A stretch of DNA of 64,000 nucleotides from Neopestalotiopsis rosae (GCA_023078685.1 JALGAS010000006.1:2728001-2792000), one strand, 5' to 3'. Counted from the stretch's first letter, positions 1 through 13,100 are shown. Notes: generated by a model not told the origin, from the sequence alone. A program made the numbers and translations.

Positions 1-942
1 ACCCTCTCGCCGATTCTACCCTCGCATATACCGAGCCTTAAGCACCTGACGGCACGACTGCTGCCCGTCCGCTATCCGGATTCGTTCTACGTCCCTCTGG
101 CCGATCCATTGTCCTCGGGCGCCTTCTCCCGCGTGCTGCTCTGGACCGATACCCCGACGCCCAACAACCCGTCGCCCAAGCCGACCCTGATCGGAGGTCT
201 GGTCTGCCGACCCCAGAGCACTTTTCAGCCTCGCCCGAACTCGGCACAAGATATCATACCCGATGCGCTCTACGTTCAAAGCCTGGTCCTGCAGGAGCCG
301 TACCGAGGCCTAGGTCTAGCGGCGCGCATGCTCGAGGAGGTGTGCACACTGGCTGCCCGCAATACGACATTCAAATGTAGCACCGTCTGCGCGCACGTTT
401 GGACAGAGAACGATGAGGGTTGGGAGTGGTACAAGGCAAGAGGTTTCGTCAGGGTGGAACCCGTCATTGAGGGTTACTACCGGCAACTACAACCTAGCAA
501 CGCTTGGGCGGTGAGGAGGGACATTAGCCCAGGCACCACAGGCGGCCGACCCGGCAGGACATTGGACGCAGTCAAGGCCAATGGCATCGGCACGCACATT
601 GGCCTGGAGAAGGTCTCGACGCCCCCTGTGACCAGTTTCACGAGCTCGACGGCAACGCCGCCACCCCCGCTGACGCCTTCCGGTCCCCCATCTGGTGCGA
701 GGTCGCCCAACCCAAGTGCCACTCGACCGCCTCCCATCTCCGGCACGTCTTACCAAAAGAAAGGTCCCGAGAACGAATGGAACGATTTGCCAGAAGATAT
801 GGTCTCGGCAACCCGGACTCCCAGCAACAACCTGTCTGTTCCAGGCAGTGGTAACAACTCGGGCGCCAGCTCTCGTAGCAGCTCGGCCATGGGGCGCAAG
901 AAGAGGGATCGCTCATATCCGGCCGCTGCGTTTGGGAACTAG
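1..942 (+). CDS. NAA50-like GNAT N-acetyltransferase, 5' end cut by the window
   Basis: The frame is open from base 1 to a TAG at 940-942, so the true start lies upstream; what is visible is 313 codons. The first ~170 residues align by eye with the NAA50/San type of GNAT fold: an N-terminal LLPVRYPDSFY (NAA50 has a similar P-V-x-Y-x-x-x-FY), a strand YVQSLVLQ, and the acetyl-CoA loop EPYRGLGLAARML (the R/Q-x-x-G-x-G/A motif), then a WYKARGF helix-strand and EGYYRQLQP near the end of the fold. Such enzymes acetylate protein N-termini or lysines, usually in the cytosol near ribosomes. The last ~140 residues are a Pro/Ser/Thr-rich, probably disordered tail ending in a basic GRKKRDRSYP patch, absent from animal NAA50. 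Family call is good; exact substrate is not shown by the sequence. Confidence 0.8.
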   Translation, partial: TLSPILPSHIPSLKHLTARLLPVRYPDSFYVPLADPLSSGAFSRVLLWTDTPTPNNPSPKPTLIGGLVCRPQSTFQPRPNSAQDIIPDALYVQSLVLQEPYRGLGLAARMLEEVCTLAARNTTFKCSTVCAHVWTENDEGWEWYKARGFVRVEPVIEGYYRQLQPSNAWAVRRDISPGTTGGRPGRTLDAVKANGIGTHIGLEKVSTPPVTSFTSSTATPPPPLTPSGPPSGARSPNPSATRPPPISGTSYQKKGPENEWNDLPEDMVSATRTPSNNLSVPGSGNNSGASSRSSSAMGRKKRDRSYPAAAFGN

Positions 943-1688
943 AAGAGCTACATGTTCGTGCCCGGTGATGGCCGTGTAGCGTGGGATTGGTGCTCTGACG
1001 TTGTCTGACCATGTCGTACGAGACAATTCAGACGTTCACGGGATTGTCGGTTGGAAAGGCTCTTTGCGTTCCTAGCTGACTTACATGAATATGTCTGGAC
1101 GAGAACAAAGGGCTAATCATGAACTAAAAGTCGGAGATGAATAAACGATGATGAGAGAAACGAATGGCAATTAATGGTTTCGGGGTTAGGGGGTAAACAC
1201 AGAAATTAATCATGGCCATTGCATAGGAATAGACTCCGTGTTACCGGATAGACGATGGTGTTGAATATGATCACAACCAAAAACCATTAGTAAGACTTAG
1301 AGAACTTCTTGTTATTGACACTTATCACGTCATTGATTGCATGGGAGATTTATCTGTTGTTTGCAAAACTATTATTGAATATAATTTTTGCACGTGAATC
1401 GTGCCATAGAAACTTCGTGTACGTGTGAAAAACACGGAAGTCTTATGGTATTACAAAAAGCAGTAGACTTCCCGTTCTACAAAATCGTAAACCCGCCCGG
1501 CCATGCCACGTCAGCAACCGTAAATGAAAAGCAAATGTGTTCCCCCAAAACGCCATCCGATGATTATCCAGGCAAATGTCGTGACCTCATACAGTAAAGC
1601 CATGCCTCCACATCGTTATGCAATAATTCATTAAAAGCAACGTCCTCGCTCAAGCACCGACTTTTGTGGGAGATGCAAGCGTGCTATT
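943..1688. other. Convergent intergenic region, 3' ends of two genes
   Basis: Lies between the stop of the acetyltransferase and the stop of glucokinase, which face each other. It is AT-rich, with short A/T runs suited to polyadenylation. I see no coding exon or RNA gene. Confidence 0.6.
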
Positions 1689-3398
1689 CTAGACCACGGT
1701 TGCAGAGCTGCCCTTTGTCGGGATGGCGTTGGAAATCTTGTCCTTGGCGTCGTTGACCAGGTGGTTCACGGTGCCAGTGACACCCTTGTTCTCCATACCA
1801 GCTGCCACAAGAGCAATCAGGGCAGCTCCGACACCACTGCCGTCCTTGGCAATACCAATGCGAATTCTCTTAGCACCCTCAGGGCCGATGCCCTTGATGG
1901 CGGAGAGTGCCTCGTAGATCATGTCTCTGAAGTAGGGGTAGTGCTCAACGAGGGAACCGTCGACACCAATGTCAATAGCCTCATCAGTGCCATCCTCGAG
2001 CTGACGGCTTTGGAGGACGATGGCGCCAATGGCAACAGCTGACAGTCTAGCAGCGCGACGTCCGACAGCGTATGCAACACTCTTGAATGCTTGTGCGTCC
2101 TCCAGAGAAGCAGAGTAAATGTTGAGTGGGGCCTTGTCGAGTTCTTGGCGCAGAGTCGACAGTTCTGGCGTGTTGTCGGCAGCGGCGATGGACATGAGCG
2201 AGCTGTCCAGTCCCCATTGGGTCAGGAGACTCGACTTGCCATCAATAAAGGTGGTCGACTTCCAGTCATTGGAGGCAGAGTTCTCGTCGCGGAACAGCGA
2301 AGTCTTGGGGTTCTTGAGCATGTCAACAACGACGAGACGCACGATCTCGCCCAGGAACATTCCGGACACTCGCTTCTCAAACATTTGGATTCCAGGGTTG
2401 ACACTCTTCTGGTCCAGCTCGATATCGTAGGATGTGTTGGGGAGAACGTTGAGTTGGTTGTCGAAAGAGCCCCACTCGGTGTTGACGACCATGTTGCCAG
2501 TCGACTTGTCAAACTCGCCCTCCACGCTCTTCTTAATGTTGCTCGTCTTCTCAACGTAGGCTCCGTTGGTGCCGGTGCCAAAAATGGCACCCAGAAGAGT
2601 GCTGGTCTTGCCAGGTGATGTGTAGGACCGGGCCATCAGGGTACCGACGGTGTCGTTCACCAGGGCGGCGACCTTGACGGGAAGGTGCAGCTTGTCAATC
2701 TCGGCCTGGAGAAGCGCGCAAACATCCTTGCCGACAGTGTCGGGAATGTCGAAACCCTTGGTCCAGCGGATCAGGTTGCCCTTGTTGATGCCGAATTGTT
2801 GCACGGGGAAACTGAAGGTGAAACCCAATCGGTAGATCTCCTCGTCCTGGTAGCCATCGGGGCTGCTCACGGTGTTTCGTCGGCGGATGGAAGCGTAGAA
2901 GTGTTCCTTGTGGTGCTCCTTCAGGAACAGCTCAATCTGCTTGGCCAGGAAGCCGAACAAGTCTTCCGACTTCTTGGCAAGCATGAGCTCCTTGGGAATG
3001 GCGACTTTGCTGTAGGTGAGATTGAAGGTTGTGTCGCCGTTGAGGTGAATGGAGCAGACACGGAAGTTCGTGCCACCCAGGTCGACGGCAAGGTACAGAC
3101 CCTAAGGAAAAGGTCAGAATGTTTGTTCTTAATTGGGCAAGTTTGCAGCATGGGGATAAACATACCTTTTCGGTACCATTGGGCACGCCAGTGACATAGG
3201 TTGGGATCTGACTGAGACTCGTTCCGTCCTTCTCCAAGCCCTCGTCTGGGAAATGTGTCAGCAGAGAGATCAGATCGAAGTCGAGAGGGCAGAGGACTTA
3301 CTCATCTGGCGCAGAAACTCCTCGACGCCTTTGTTGACATTGTCGTCGGAGTACTCAAACTGCGCAGTAATGCGCTTCGTCTCCTCGAGAAGAGCCAT
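1689..3398 (-). CDS. GLK1: Glucokinase (hexokinase family)
   Basis: Exons, in coding order: 3398-3302, 3245-3166, 3101-1689; total 529 aa with all junctions in frame. Phosphorylates glucose (and usually mannose) at C6 with ATP in the cytosol, the entry step of glycolysis. The N-terminus MALLEETKRITAQFEY and the segment SLSQIPTYVT followed by NGTEK are characteristic of the fungal glucokinase branch rather than the hexokinase PI/PII branch. Visible motifs: phosphate-1 loop LAVDLGGTNFRV (from residue ~62), hexokinase signature LGFTFSFP (~151) through NKGNLIRWTKGF, the catalytic Asp in LVNDTVGTLM (~209), GAIFGTGTNGAY, and the C-terminal GSGVGAAL adenosine loop. The ATG at 3398 was chosen because the upstream frame to 3608 is low in complexity and unlike the family. 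No mitochondrial or signal sequence is seen. Confidence 0.95.
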
Positions 3399-6300
3399 GG
3401 TGCGAACTTTTGAAACAGGAGGAGCAGTTGGGAATGGTTGCGGGCTTTCGCAGACAGCAGGCTCGTAAATGGTAGCAGCAGGAGAAGTAAAAGGAAGCCG
3501 CGTAAGAAAAGGGTGTGTAGAAAAGAGACGCGAATATTGAAACTTTGCGTCAGTGAGGAAGAGTTGGGCGATCTTTTTATGTATGGCGGGGTCAGCAACA
3601 AAACTCACTCAAGGCTGTGACGACGGTGGGTGGATGCGGGGGGATATTTAATAAAGTGGAGGACAAGGTATCGGAGAATGGAGGGAGGGAATGTGGGAGT
3701 GTGGGCAGAAAGGATGCGAAAGTAAAGCCAGAAAATAACGCGCCTCTCCACAGGGTAGAACGATCCGAAAGGAAATCAACTTACCAAGACCAGGGCAAGG
3801 AAGGTCAAGGAAACGAGGTGGATGAGGTTTGGCAAGGCGTGTACAACGACCTTGTCGCCTTGTCGGCCCTTTTTCTCGAGTCCAGCAATATTCATGGGGT
3901 CGTCGGCCGGGGCGGACTCATTCTCCATGAATGCAGCTGGACTACGAGAATGGCTGCGCCAAGCGGCGCCTTTGAAATACTGTGACAACAGTTTGGCGGG
4001 TTGACCAGGAACTCTGCTGGAAAAAAAGCCAAAATCCTTCTCCGATGCGCCTACACACAGTTGACCAGGAGACAGCTCAACTCTATCCGTATGTAGGTTT
4101 TCCACTACTTTGCGCCGTGGCCCAATTGGGCAGCAAAAGACTGCAAAAAAAGAGGCCGTGAGCAGAGCAAGACCTCGGGAGCTATCGTAATGACGAACGG
4201 GGTCCAGAGTCGACGATGTCGCTGAGACGGGCCGTCTCTACGTCGCAGATTCAACCAGTGCTCACGCCTAGACGATGCGATGGAGTTACGATGAGGTCAT
4301 GGGCCCACTCCTGCAGGTAGAGCTGAGTAAAAAGTTGGCGCATGCAAAGCTGGCCAAAGGGTTCTAGGTTGTTAAAAACACATGCAGGACTCGTTCCGCC
4401 TGGGCAAGAAACGCAATCGTCAGCGACCTCGTCTCGAACCCGAAGAGCGAATGTATGTATCCAAAGCTGCTAATGTCGATTGCTGAGTGATGTCGCCACA
4501 AAAAGGGTGGTGTTATATCAAAACGGACCAGTAACCGCAGTTCCTGGCATGAACCCTCGAGAGTTCAGATGTGCGCAGGGACCAGTCAAACGTAGAACAG
4601 TGAGATGGTGCAAGAACTGCTGTTGTACCGCGACTACCGAGCCAATTACTCTGGTTCGACGGCTTCAGGATTCACGGGGTGGCCCGGGTCAAGCGATGAG
4701 TGGCTGTGGATCCTTTTTTTTCTCTTCCGTGGAACAAAACGCGTGATGTGGTACGCGAAACACGGGCGTAAGCAAGAGCAGCAGCCGGAAGCGAAGGAAA
4801 GTAGCAAGTAAGTCGATAAGTAAGTAGGTATTTGAATTATTAGTATACTGAAGACCCAGCGCAACGTGGAAAACTCGATCGGATGCTGGTGCAATACGAG
4901 GGCAAATTGATACCGATGATGAGATAAGAAGGGTGAGATCGAGATGCGATTTGGCAATCTGGATCTGGTTCTAGGCCCAAGGTCGCGAAGAACAGGGGAA
5001 AGTCTGGATTTTTGCTCTGGTCTGATCTCGAGTCAAGTCAGAGGAGAAAATGTTCGAGGGGCTACAGCTTCTGATAATAAATGGGCAAGAGCGAACCAGC
5101 AAGCCAGCGAGCCAGCAAAGCGGGTGGCCGTCTCAACTCGTGGGGAGGGACCCGGCAAAGCACAAACCAGGGTCGGTGGCGGCGGCTGGGGGGACGGAAT
5201 ATTGTCTGCAGATGACAGTATGAGAAGAGAGTCGGCGATAGTAAAAGAGATGGAACAGGTGCAATTAAGTTTCTTGATTATCCCAATTGGGTGGGTGGAA
5301 AACGCGGCGTTACGGTGCAGACAGTCCAGGGATGGCTTCTTACAATAATTATTAAAACATGAAAGGAGAAACAATGAGCCCGGGCGTTAAAACTCCTGTT
5401 TCAGCATTACGATATCGAGGGGAACTGTGATGAGGGGAGGAGTCGAGGGGACCAGATCAAGAGATGGACGGCAGCATAGCACAGTGAGAGGAAAGAAAAG
5501 CAGAGCACTTGACCCCCATCCATCGTGCCTCACCAAAAAGGAAACATCGGTGTGCGGTGTGACCCAGTGAGCCGCCAACAGAATCCTGCGATAGGGGATA
5601 TGGGCTCCATTGCCGATTAGCAACTTGCGAGATTCGGGCAAGGTCCGTCCTGCCAGTCATGCAAGATATGAAAGAGCCCCATCGCCATTAATACACACGA
5701 ACATGGATGCAACATAGAGTTGCAGAAACCGGGAGATTGGCACAAGATACTATGTATGCAAAGCACCGAGAGCTTCTGCCAATCATTGGCGATATATTCT
5801 TATTGGCGAACAACTTATTACATGTCCTAATTACAGGCATCACAATTGGAGTTCGTTTCCCCTACTCGATCGTTCGTTTAACCTCACTCTGTTCTCCCAG
5901 GAAATCGGGATTGGAATTGGTTGGTCAGGTTCTCTTCGTAGGTACGTATCTGGTATCCAATGGCTGGTAGCATTTTGCATTTGCCATGTGTCAAAATGCA
6001 TTCGGCAAACCTTGGCCAAATGCGGATTGAAAACCTGGAGGCTGGCTGGCGCGATCCAATGAGATTTGGCACTGTCAACCCCGCAAAATAAAGCCATAAG
6101 CCAACCCCCAAACAACGCCATGATCAGCGAGAGCTGCCGATTGGAGAGGCACGCGACAGTCATTTCCGATGGTGTATCAGCTTTGGGACCATGACTATGC
6201 AAAGTTCGCTTGCCTCATAGCGAGTAGAGATCTGTTCTTTAAACGGAATCCGTTTCGGAGCAGGAGCAGAAATTACTATCATGGACCCCTCACGTGCTCG

Positions 6301-6756
6301 TGGCGCCAGGATGTCAATGAGCTTGACTACCAGGTATACTCTTACACAGTAGAGTCAATTGCGCGCCTTTAATTACATGCATGTCTCCGATCACTTTTGC
6401 GTTTAGGTTTCGACTAGATCAACATAAGCTTGTATTATTTCCAGGCACAAAAAAAGGACTACCCGCTATCCCAGGTTGTGTCAACAACGTGGCTAATCAT
6501 TTTGTACAGCGTCACAAACAAAGCAGACGAACTTTACACTTGCCGCGGTCATTAATGCCACGCTCTCTTCTCTCCCAAGATCTTCTTTACTGGCTAGGAG
6601 CTATCCTGCCTTTGCTTCATAAACACACAACCACGAGCGTGCTAATTTTAGCCTATCTATACACATTCGAAATACTACATAAATCGTCAGCTTTCGAAAC
6701 GGAACTTTACAATGGCCCTGCAGTCCACTTTTTAGTCAAATTCCTGACCAGGCCAA
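3399..6756. promoter_or_regulatory. Upstream region of glucokinase; 3' flank of the MFS transporter
   Basis: About 3.4 kb with no gene I can support. The side next to glucokinase has pyrimidine/purine-rich stretches, an A/T-rich GATATTTAATAAAG around 3643 that could act as a TATA-like element, and a GCGGGG (one CreA-type match) just beside it. A single match to so short a motif is weak evidence. The right end carries the 3' UTR of the minus-strand transporter. Several open frames of 100-130 codons here lack family resemblance or coding bias. Confidence 0.35.
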
Positions 6757-8302
6757 TCAGTAACTTTTGCCATTGAACTGTCTCCGTGCGGCCAAGAAGG
6801 CCACGAGGAGGAGTGCGGAGCACACGAGGAAAACATGATTGCGATGTGCGTCACCTATGTCCAACGTTAGTCGAGTGCCAAGCTAGACAAGACGGTAGCT
6901 CAAGGGTGATACCATACCTTCCTCGTCGAGACTGTGCGCGACGACGACAAAGACATTCAGAGGAAACCTCAGTATGCTGTAGACACGCCCGCGGACGCCG
7001 TCTTCAATCAGCTCGCTCTTGAGCGAGGCCATGCTGGGAAAGTACGCGCCCACACAGCCCTCGAGCAAGCACAGGGCCCAGAAGAGGAGATGCTCGTTTT
7101 GCACCACGGCCGAGAACGACAGGCAGCAGCTGACGAGCAATGTGACGGCCATGAGCATGCTCGACATGGTCTGCGCGTCGTTGGCGGGACTGCGCAGAGT
7201 GAAGATTGCGGACCCGGCCATCATGGCACACATGAAGCTGGAAAAGATGAGGCCAAAGGGCAGGTCCTCGTCGGAACCCGATTGTACCCGAGCACTCTTC
7301 AAAGCAGCAGACCAGAAGAATATGAAGAGGTACATGGTGCCTTCAAAGAAGCACGATGTAATGCTAAGCGACAGGATCTTTGCATCCCGAACAATGGCCA
7401 GAACACCGCTCTTGAGGTCGGCGAGGGAGGTTTGCTCTGCCGTCTGTGCGCCATAATTCTCTTTCTGCAAATTAACGTCAGCTTCACGATTGCCTTTGGG
7501 TCTCTGATGAAAGCTCAGCCCTTACCCAGATCATGGTGATGAAATATGCTGATGCAACACAGCAAAATGCAGCCGCCAGGAAGGGCCAAGTCCTTGTGCC
7601 AGAAAACTGAACCAGGACATCGCCTACAATGCCCGACATGATGGCGACTATGCAGCTGATTGTGGTCATGTTGCCAAAGACCATGCTGAGGTCCAGGCCG
7701 GAGCCCTCCAGACCCTTGGTATGGTACTCGGAGATCATCCAGGCCTCGAAGACGCTGAAGAGCAAAGTCGTACATACTCCACCACACAGTCGACCCAGGA
7801 ATAAGATGAGCATGTCATCGCTCAGCATGGAGAGGCAGGTGGCAATGTACAGCCCACAGTACAGCAGACATGCTCGCTTCCGGCCGAACCTGTCGGCTAG
7901 CCCTCCTGCAAAAGAGGCGCTGATTCCTCCTGAGACGAACCCCGCGGCGTAGAGTGCTGCGACCGTTCGTTCTGGGATGTTTTTCTCGTACTTGTAAATC
8001 GCATAGATGTGAGGGCCCTAGATCACATGTTAGTATAAGATGGGGATGAGCAACTGGGCAAGAAATGGGAGCCGAGCCACCTGAAGCCAATCCGCCGCAA
8101 CCGCAAGCGCATACGGGAGAAAGTAGTTGATCTGGAACCTGCGCGCTGTTCCTGAGAGCTCTTCTTTCTCAGCATGCTCGACACTGGTAGGGTCCACCAG
8201 AGTAAAGTCTGGTGCCGTCTTTTTGCCCTTTTGATACTGACGGTACAGTAGATAGGCGTTGGTGGAGGCGAAGACCGCGAGGTTGATATGATAGAAGTCC
8301 AT
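6757..8302 (-). CDS. MFSD5-type major facilitator (molybdate-anion transporter family)
   Basis: Exons in coding order: 8302-8081, 8017-7526, 7464-6918, 6854-6757; 452 aa, all junctions in frame, close to the ~450 aa of human MFSD5. A polytopic membrane protein with about 12 hydrophobic segments. The diagnostic block ADWLQGPHIYAIY is created by splicing exon 1 to exon 2 (donor GTGGCT is unusual, but the join restores the family motif). Then come an MFS loop-2/3 motif GLADRFGRKRACL, FEAWMISEYH and, in the C-half, FEGTMYLFIFFW. Family members are proposed to move molybdate; direction and substrate are not shown here. Start at 8302 gives MDFYHINLAVF, the usual family start; an in-frame ATG nine codons upstream (8329) is less likely. 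It diverges from the methyltransferase gene across 680 bp. Confidence 0.9.
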
Positions 8303-8981
8303 TTTCGTCAGTCTTTTTGGGGAAAACAAAATGGCGTAAGTATTCTCTCTCTCTTTCTTTGCTGCGAGCGGTGGCAGCAGGGTCCGTTATCAAATGGAAA
8401 GGGGGTTTGGATCTCCCCTTTCTAGAGGATCACGTTTTCCGAATTGAATTGAGAATTTAATTGCTTGCATGATGGCTGTGATCGTGGCTACTCCTAGGTC
8501 CGCGTCAATTCCTCCCTTGCTCGACTCATGTCTCAGCAGACGTTCCACCTCCAGAGCACCGCACAGGTCTCAACAGCGTAATGAGACTGAAACATTATCA
8601 AGCCAGCTTTTATGCTCTGGACTTTCATAGCTGGCCATCAAACTGTAAACTCCCAATGAGAATCAAGTGATAGAATATTGTGCAACGATTACAGGCGAGA
8701 CTTGTAGCCCTGGTTTGGCGTGTCATTCTCGCCACGAGCAACTCGAAATCAATATATTGGCAGTTTCAGATATGGCCACATCGTAAAAGTCTAAAGAGAA
8801 TTAAGGGACTCTAGGGAGACGAACTATCTTGGTACTTCACTCATGACATATCTTCCTTCTCCGGATCATGTCGAGCAGTGTCTGTCAGTCTTTCTTTAAC
8901 CTGTTCTCCGCATTCTGGAACGAATTGGCTCAAGTTCAAAGAAACTAGAGAAGCCTCATATTCAAAAATATTCTATCCAAG
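8303..8981. promoter_or_regulatory. Divergent promoter region
   Basis: Separates two divergently transcribed genes (MFSD5-type transporter and methyltransferase), so it should hold both promoters. A CT-rich run at about 8340-8362 lies beside the transporter start. No clear TATA box or regulatory repeat stands out. Confidence 0.5.
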
Positions 8982-10142
8982 ATGGCAGTGACACGCACAC
9001 ACTACGTGCTGTTTGGCACAGCACTTCTCTTGCTCCTCTTTGGTTTGGCACATCAGCACAATCAGGTGAGGGACAGCTTTCACAATGCCTGGAATCGTCC
9101 CTCATCGTCGGCGCCAGTGCCAGAAATTTCAGAGTCCTCCTTTTCAAATACAATCCCCCCTCCAATCCCAGTGCCGGAGAAACAGCCTATCGCGGCAGCT
9201 TCAAAAGGGTAAGGGCCATCAAAATTTCTCCATCTCGCCGAATATACAAGCAACAGCAGCTGATGAATAGCATCAAGGGCGGCCAGCACAAGCGACGAAA
9301 AACTCCCAACTTTCCACGAGATTGCCTTGAAGTATGGCACTGACAAGGTCACTGACCATCAATACTGGTTCATGTACGACAAGCACTTTCCAGCTATTCG
9401 CCACCAGAAACTCAAGATGCTGGAAATTGGTTTGGGGTGTGATATGGTAAGTGGTTGCTCCAACATTTGAACTTATCAGCCTGTCCATGACTTCTAACCT
9501 TGATCAATCCGAATAGAGCTATGGACCTGGAAAGTCATACTACACATGGCTTGAGTACTTTCCCAACGTGGAACTTTACTACATGGTCAGTAACTCCACA
9601 TCTAGAGATCATACGCTCTCTCCACCACCTAGGAGCTTCATCGATCCCCCACACTCCATGCCCTTTTCTTTTCAAGAAAACTGACGGAGTCATTTCAATT
9701 CAAGGAGTACGACGCCGAGTGCGCCGCCAAATGGTCCGGCAAGACCGCAGGAGCCACCATCTTCGCGGGCGACCAAGCCGACCCGGTATTCCTACAAAAG
9801 TTCATCGCCGAGTCGGGCGGCAACTTTGACATCATCATCGACGACGGAGGGCACACGATGCACCAGCAGCAGACGTCCCTGGAGGCCCTGTGGTCCATTG
9901 TCAAGCCGGGAGGGCTCTACTTTATCGAGGACCTCCAGACCTCGTTCTGGACCCCCTACGGCGGCGACCCGACTGGCGGCAAAGATCCCAACGTCCCTAC
10001 CATGGCCAAGTACATCCACGAGCTCGTCGACGACAAGCTCACCCCCGACGGCTCGCGGCACCCCATGTCCATGGAGATGCGCAGCATTGAGTGCCAGCGC
10101 GAGGTTTGCCTCTTTACCAAGAAGGAGGCGGGTACTTTGTAG
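8982..10142 (+). CDS. Membrane-anchored SAM-dependent methyltransferase (MycE-like fold)
   Basis: Proposed exons 8982-9065, 9133-9208, 9271-9446, 9517-9585, 9705-10142, giving 280 aa. The N-terminus has one hydrophobic anchor (residues ~8-24, YVLFGTALLLLLFGLA), so a type II membrane or secretory-pathway location is likely. The catalytic part begins with FHEIALKYGTDK and shows SAM motif I LKMLEIGLGCDM, an acidic turn ELYYMEYDAECA, the FDIIIDDGGHTMHQQ block (Asp-Asp and His typical of metal-assisted sugar O-methyltransferases of the MycE/TylE kind) and KPGGLYFIEDLQTS. The first intron (9066-9132; acceptors at 9117 or 9123 also keep frame) is inferred: without it exon 1 ends in a phase that cannot join exon 3. 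The methyltransferase exons are secure; the N-terminal splice is not. Substrate unknown. Confidence 0.78.
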
Positions 10143-13100
10143 GGGATCTGATGGGTTACGGGTTTTATCATTTGTGTATTATTAAAAACAATTTCTCATA
10201 TTATCGGGTTTACTCAATGGTGTACGGGCTTTTTTGCGATTGCCGGGTTGTATAATTGAACGACAACTTCATGGAGGCATAGGATACCATTTCACTAAGG
10301 GGGTTTTACAAAAGAATCATATATTTTCATACAGTGCTGTCCTCAACCATTGTGTCAGTGAATTTGTATCATTTACTATTTTACATCAATGGCCAATATT
10401 CCTCGTTTGGCGACCTGATCTGATCAACGACCTGATCTCACCTTTTTTCGTAGTCAGGGGTAAAAGGGTGAGCTCATACGACGTTCGATAAGGCGCCCTT
10501 CTCAGCTGAGTACTGTTGTCTCACATCAGAACGCCCATCCGTCTGGCAAGGGCTATCTACGTGCCACAACTCAGTCCGATCCCCCTTTTCTGTCTCTCCA
10601 AGGTGGTAAATGGGGGCAGGCAATCGATAATCGATGACTCGATCTGCTCTGTTGATGCGCCGAACCTGCCTGTGATATTTGGCTCGTCATAATCGATGTG
10701 ACGCCATCATTCCAGCGTTTGCTGCTTGACCGAGCCTCCTAATTGGACACGGCGACAGTAGGAAAATACGAGAGAGTAAGCACGTAAAGCGGACGCACAC
10801 ACTTTCGGCGCAGCACACATGACTTGCATTCGGAGTAGATAAATTTATTGGAGGAGGGAGACGCGACGAACCACGACTAATAAGCGAAGTGCCGCGGCGG
10901 GCGCAGGAAAAATATTAGTACATAGTAGATGGAATGTTCAGTTCGAGTGCACCCGGCACCGAAGGATTCGGGCCTGGTGGTATTGCTGCGACGCTGTGGG
11001 TTGCAGCGATACTCACTGTGAGAAAAAGAAGACAGCCAGTCCCACGTGGTTCTTGGGGGCAAATGGAGAGTGCCACCGGCCCCCAAATACGACATACGCC
11101 TCAACACCCGTCCACTGGGGAGAGATCTAGATTCCCATGGAACCGCTCAAAAACCGGTAACCGTTATGATCCTTCTGAGCTCGTCAAATCGTCCGCCGCG
11201 TAGTGCCAAAGAGAAGACGAATGGTAAAACAAAAATTGGATCCCTCCGTCCAAACGGAATGCTGGGGTTCCGGCGGCGGTGCCAGACTATCCGGCCGCCA
11301 CCGGTCGGCTGGCTTACTTACACACACCAGATACATACTACGTACATACGATGGGTCCTGGGGACATGATGGAAAGCTCGCAGACGATGCAAATTTCGAC
11401 AAGAGGGTGAATGATCAGCGCGCTTCGCTGTCCCATTGACGCAGCAGAATTTTTTTGATTGATTGCTAACGTGAGAAGCTTGGTTTCTGGAGTGCAGCTC
11501 TGCTCACTTTCCGACCAACCAGGGACGGGACCGGTCACTCACTTCTTACCTTGCGGATACACAAGGCGGAGGTCTCCCTGTGTGACGGCGGTCTGCCATA
11601 TGGTCTTCCTTGGCCGGCAATTGAAAACAACTGATGAGATCTGCAGCCCAGCAGTACTACTTGGGTAAGGTGATCTGATATTCTATACATAAGAAATGAA
11701 GAAAAAAAAAAGAGGATAACCCCAAGTGCGGCTGAGGGGATCGAGGGATTCATGTCTCGATGGTCTCTGGCAGCGGCAAGTTTCCAATTTCGGCTCAGTG
11801 AGCAGGGTTCCCCCTGGACAGTGGAGGGAATGTCGGGCCTGTGGCTGGTCAACCAAGCGCCAAGCGCCGGCATGGAGGGGAAGGGAGGCTCAGCGAGGGA
11901 AAATAGAACTCAGCCCTCCTTCGTTGGACACCCTGCGTGCCGTCTTTATGGAGAAAGGACCCTTGGAAAAAATAGTCAATGACGGGAATAGCTTCTTTAG
12001 TAGAGAAGGGGGAATTAATCCAATCCAGACATGATGATAACGTCAGTAGTGATGCAAGTATATCACATACTCTGCCAAAACCTCGAGATAGCATCCCTTT
12101 GCATATGGTAGTAAGTAGTAAGCGTGACCTTTGCCTCTGTTCGGGCAGCAATACAACAAAGACCCTGTCCATTATGCTGTCTGTAGCGACCCGAAACCGC
12201 CTTCTTACGCTCAAAGGACGTCGTCTATTGATTGGATTAATACGCGAGGTCCTTTGTCCTGCATACTCGAAAAATGGGGTTCGAGTTCTAGACGGGCACT
12301 GCTCCATAATAAGATTTGCAACTTTGTGATTAGAGTGGTCCTTTTAGGCGTGCGCGCCGCCGTTTTCATGGGATTCTAAGGTAAATTGTAGTGAGGTGCC
12401 ACCCTGCCCCGCCAACAACGGCCCGTGTCGGGGAGGAGTTCAGAGCTGGTCGAGCTGGTCGAAAAGGTAAAATGTTACATACCTAAGAACTTGAGATGCG
12501 AAAGCGAAATCGAAGGCCGCACTTATTCCGAACAAGAGTTTGATTGTCATTGCTAACAATGGGCACAACTTGATCCCAACGTCACACACTTGTTTGAATT
12601 ATACCAGTGAATGACGAAACCAGTGCTTCAATCGCCGATCAATTATCAATGATGGTGGCACAGTCTGGAAAAGCACAGGTCAGGGTCGCTGGTGCGGGCT
12701 AGGAACTCACCATGAGGGATTCGGGATCCGTTGGAGTGGCGTTGGGTCGAATCCTTCGAGGGGACGCATATTGGTTGGCTGCCACTTGCTAAACGAAGGA
12801 AGACCCGCCAGACTTTCCCATTGTGACAACGAAATTGTCGGTCCCTTGACTGCAGTCAGTGTAGGACCCCAGGTAGCTTGATAGGTACAGAAACTATTAT
12901 GCTTGATTCTACGTTCGCGAGTCCTAGTACGCGATAATTTAGCTTTTCGCCTAGATTGGTCGCCGTTTCCTCTTCTAACCTACAGCAGTTGCTGTCTCTA
13001 CACGTGCAACTCCATCGCTCTGCGTCCTTGGCTCTGGAAGCTCAACGCTTCACATGTGCTTTTTGAGCTTACTATGTATGCAGTGAAGTGAGAATTTCAA

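Noticed and set aside
3270..3608. Glucokinase start extended to an ATG at 3608
   Set aside because: The added 70 residues do not resemble the family, while the ATG at 3398 gives the conserved MALLEE start.
12276..12292. GGTTCGAGTTC, like a tRNA T-loop
   Set aside because: The flanks do not pair as a T-stem and no A box lies upstream.
11849..12307. 152-codon minus-strand frame in the 10-15 kb gap
   Set aside because: No family resemblance and no splice partner; the gap contains several similar random frames.
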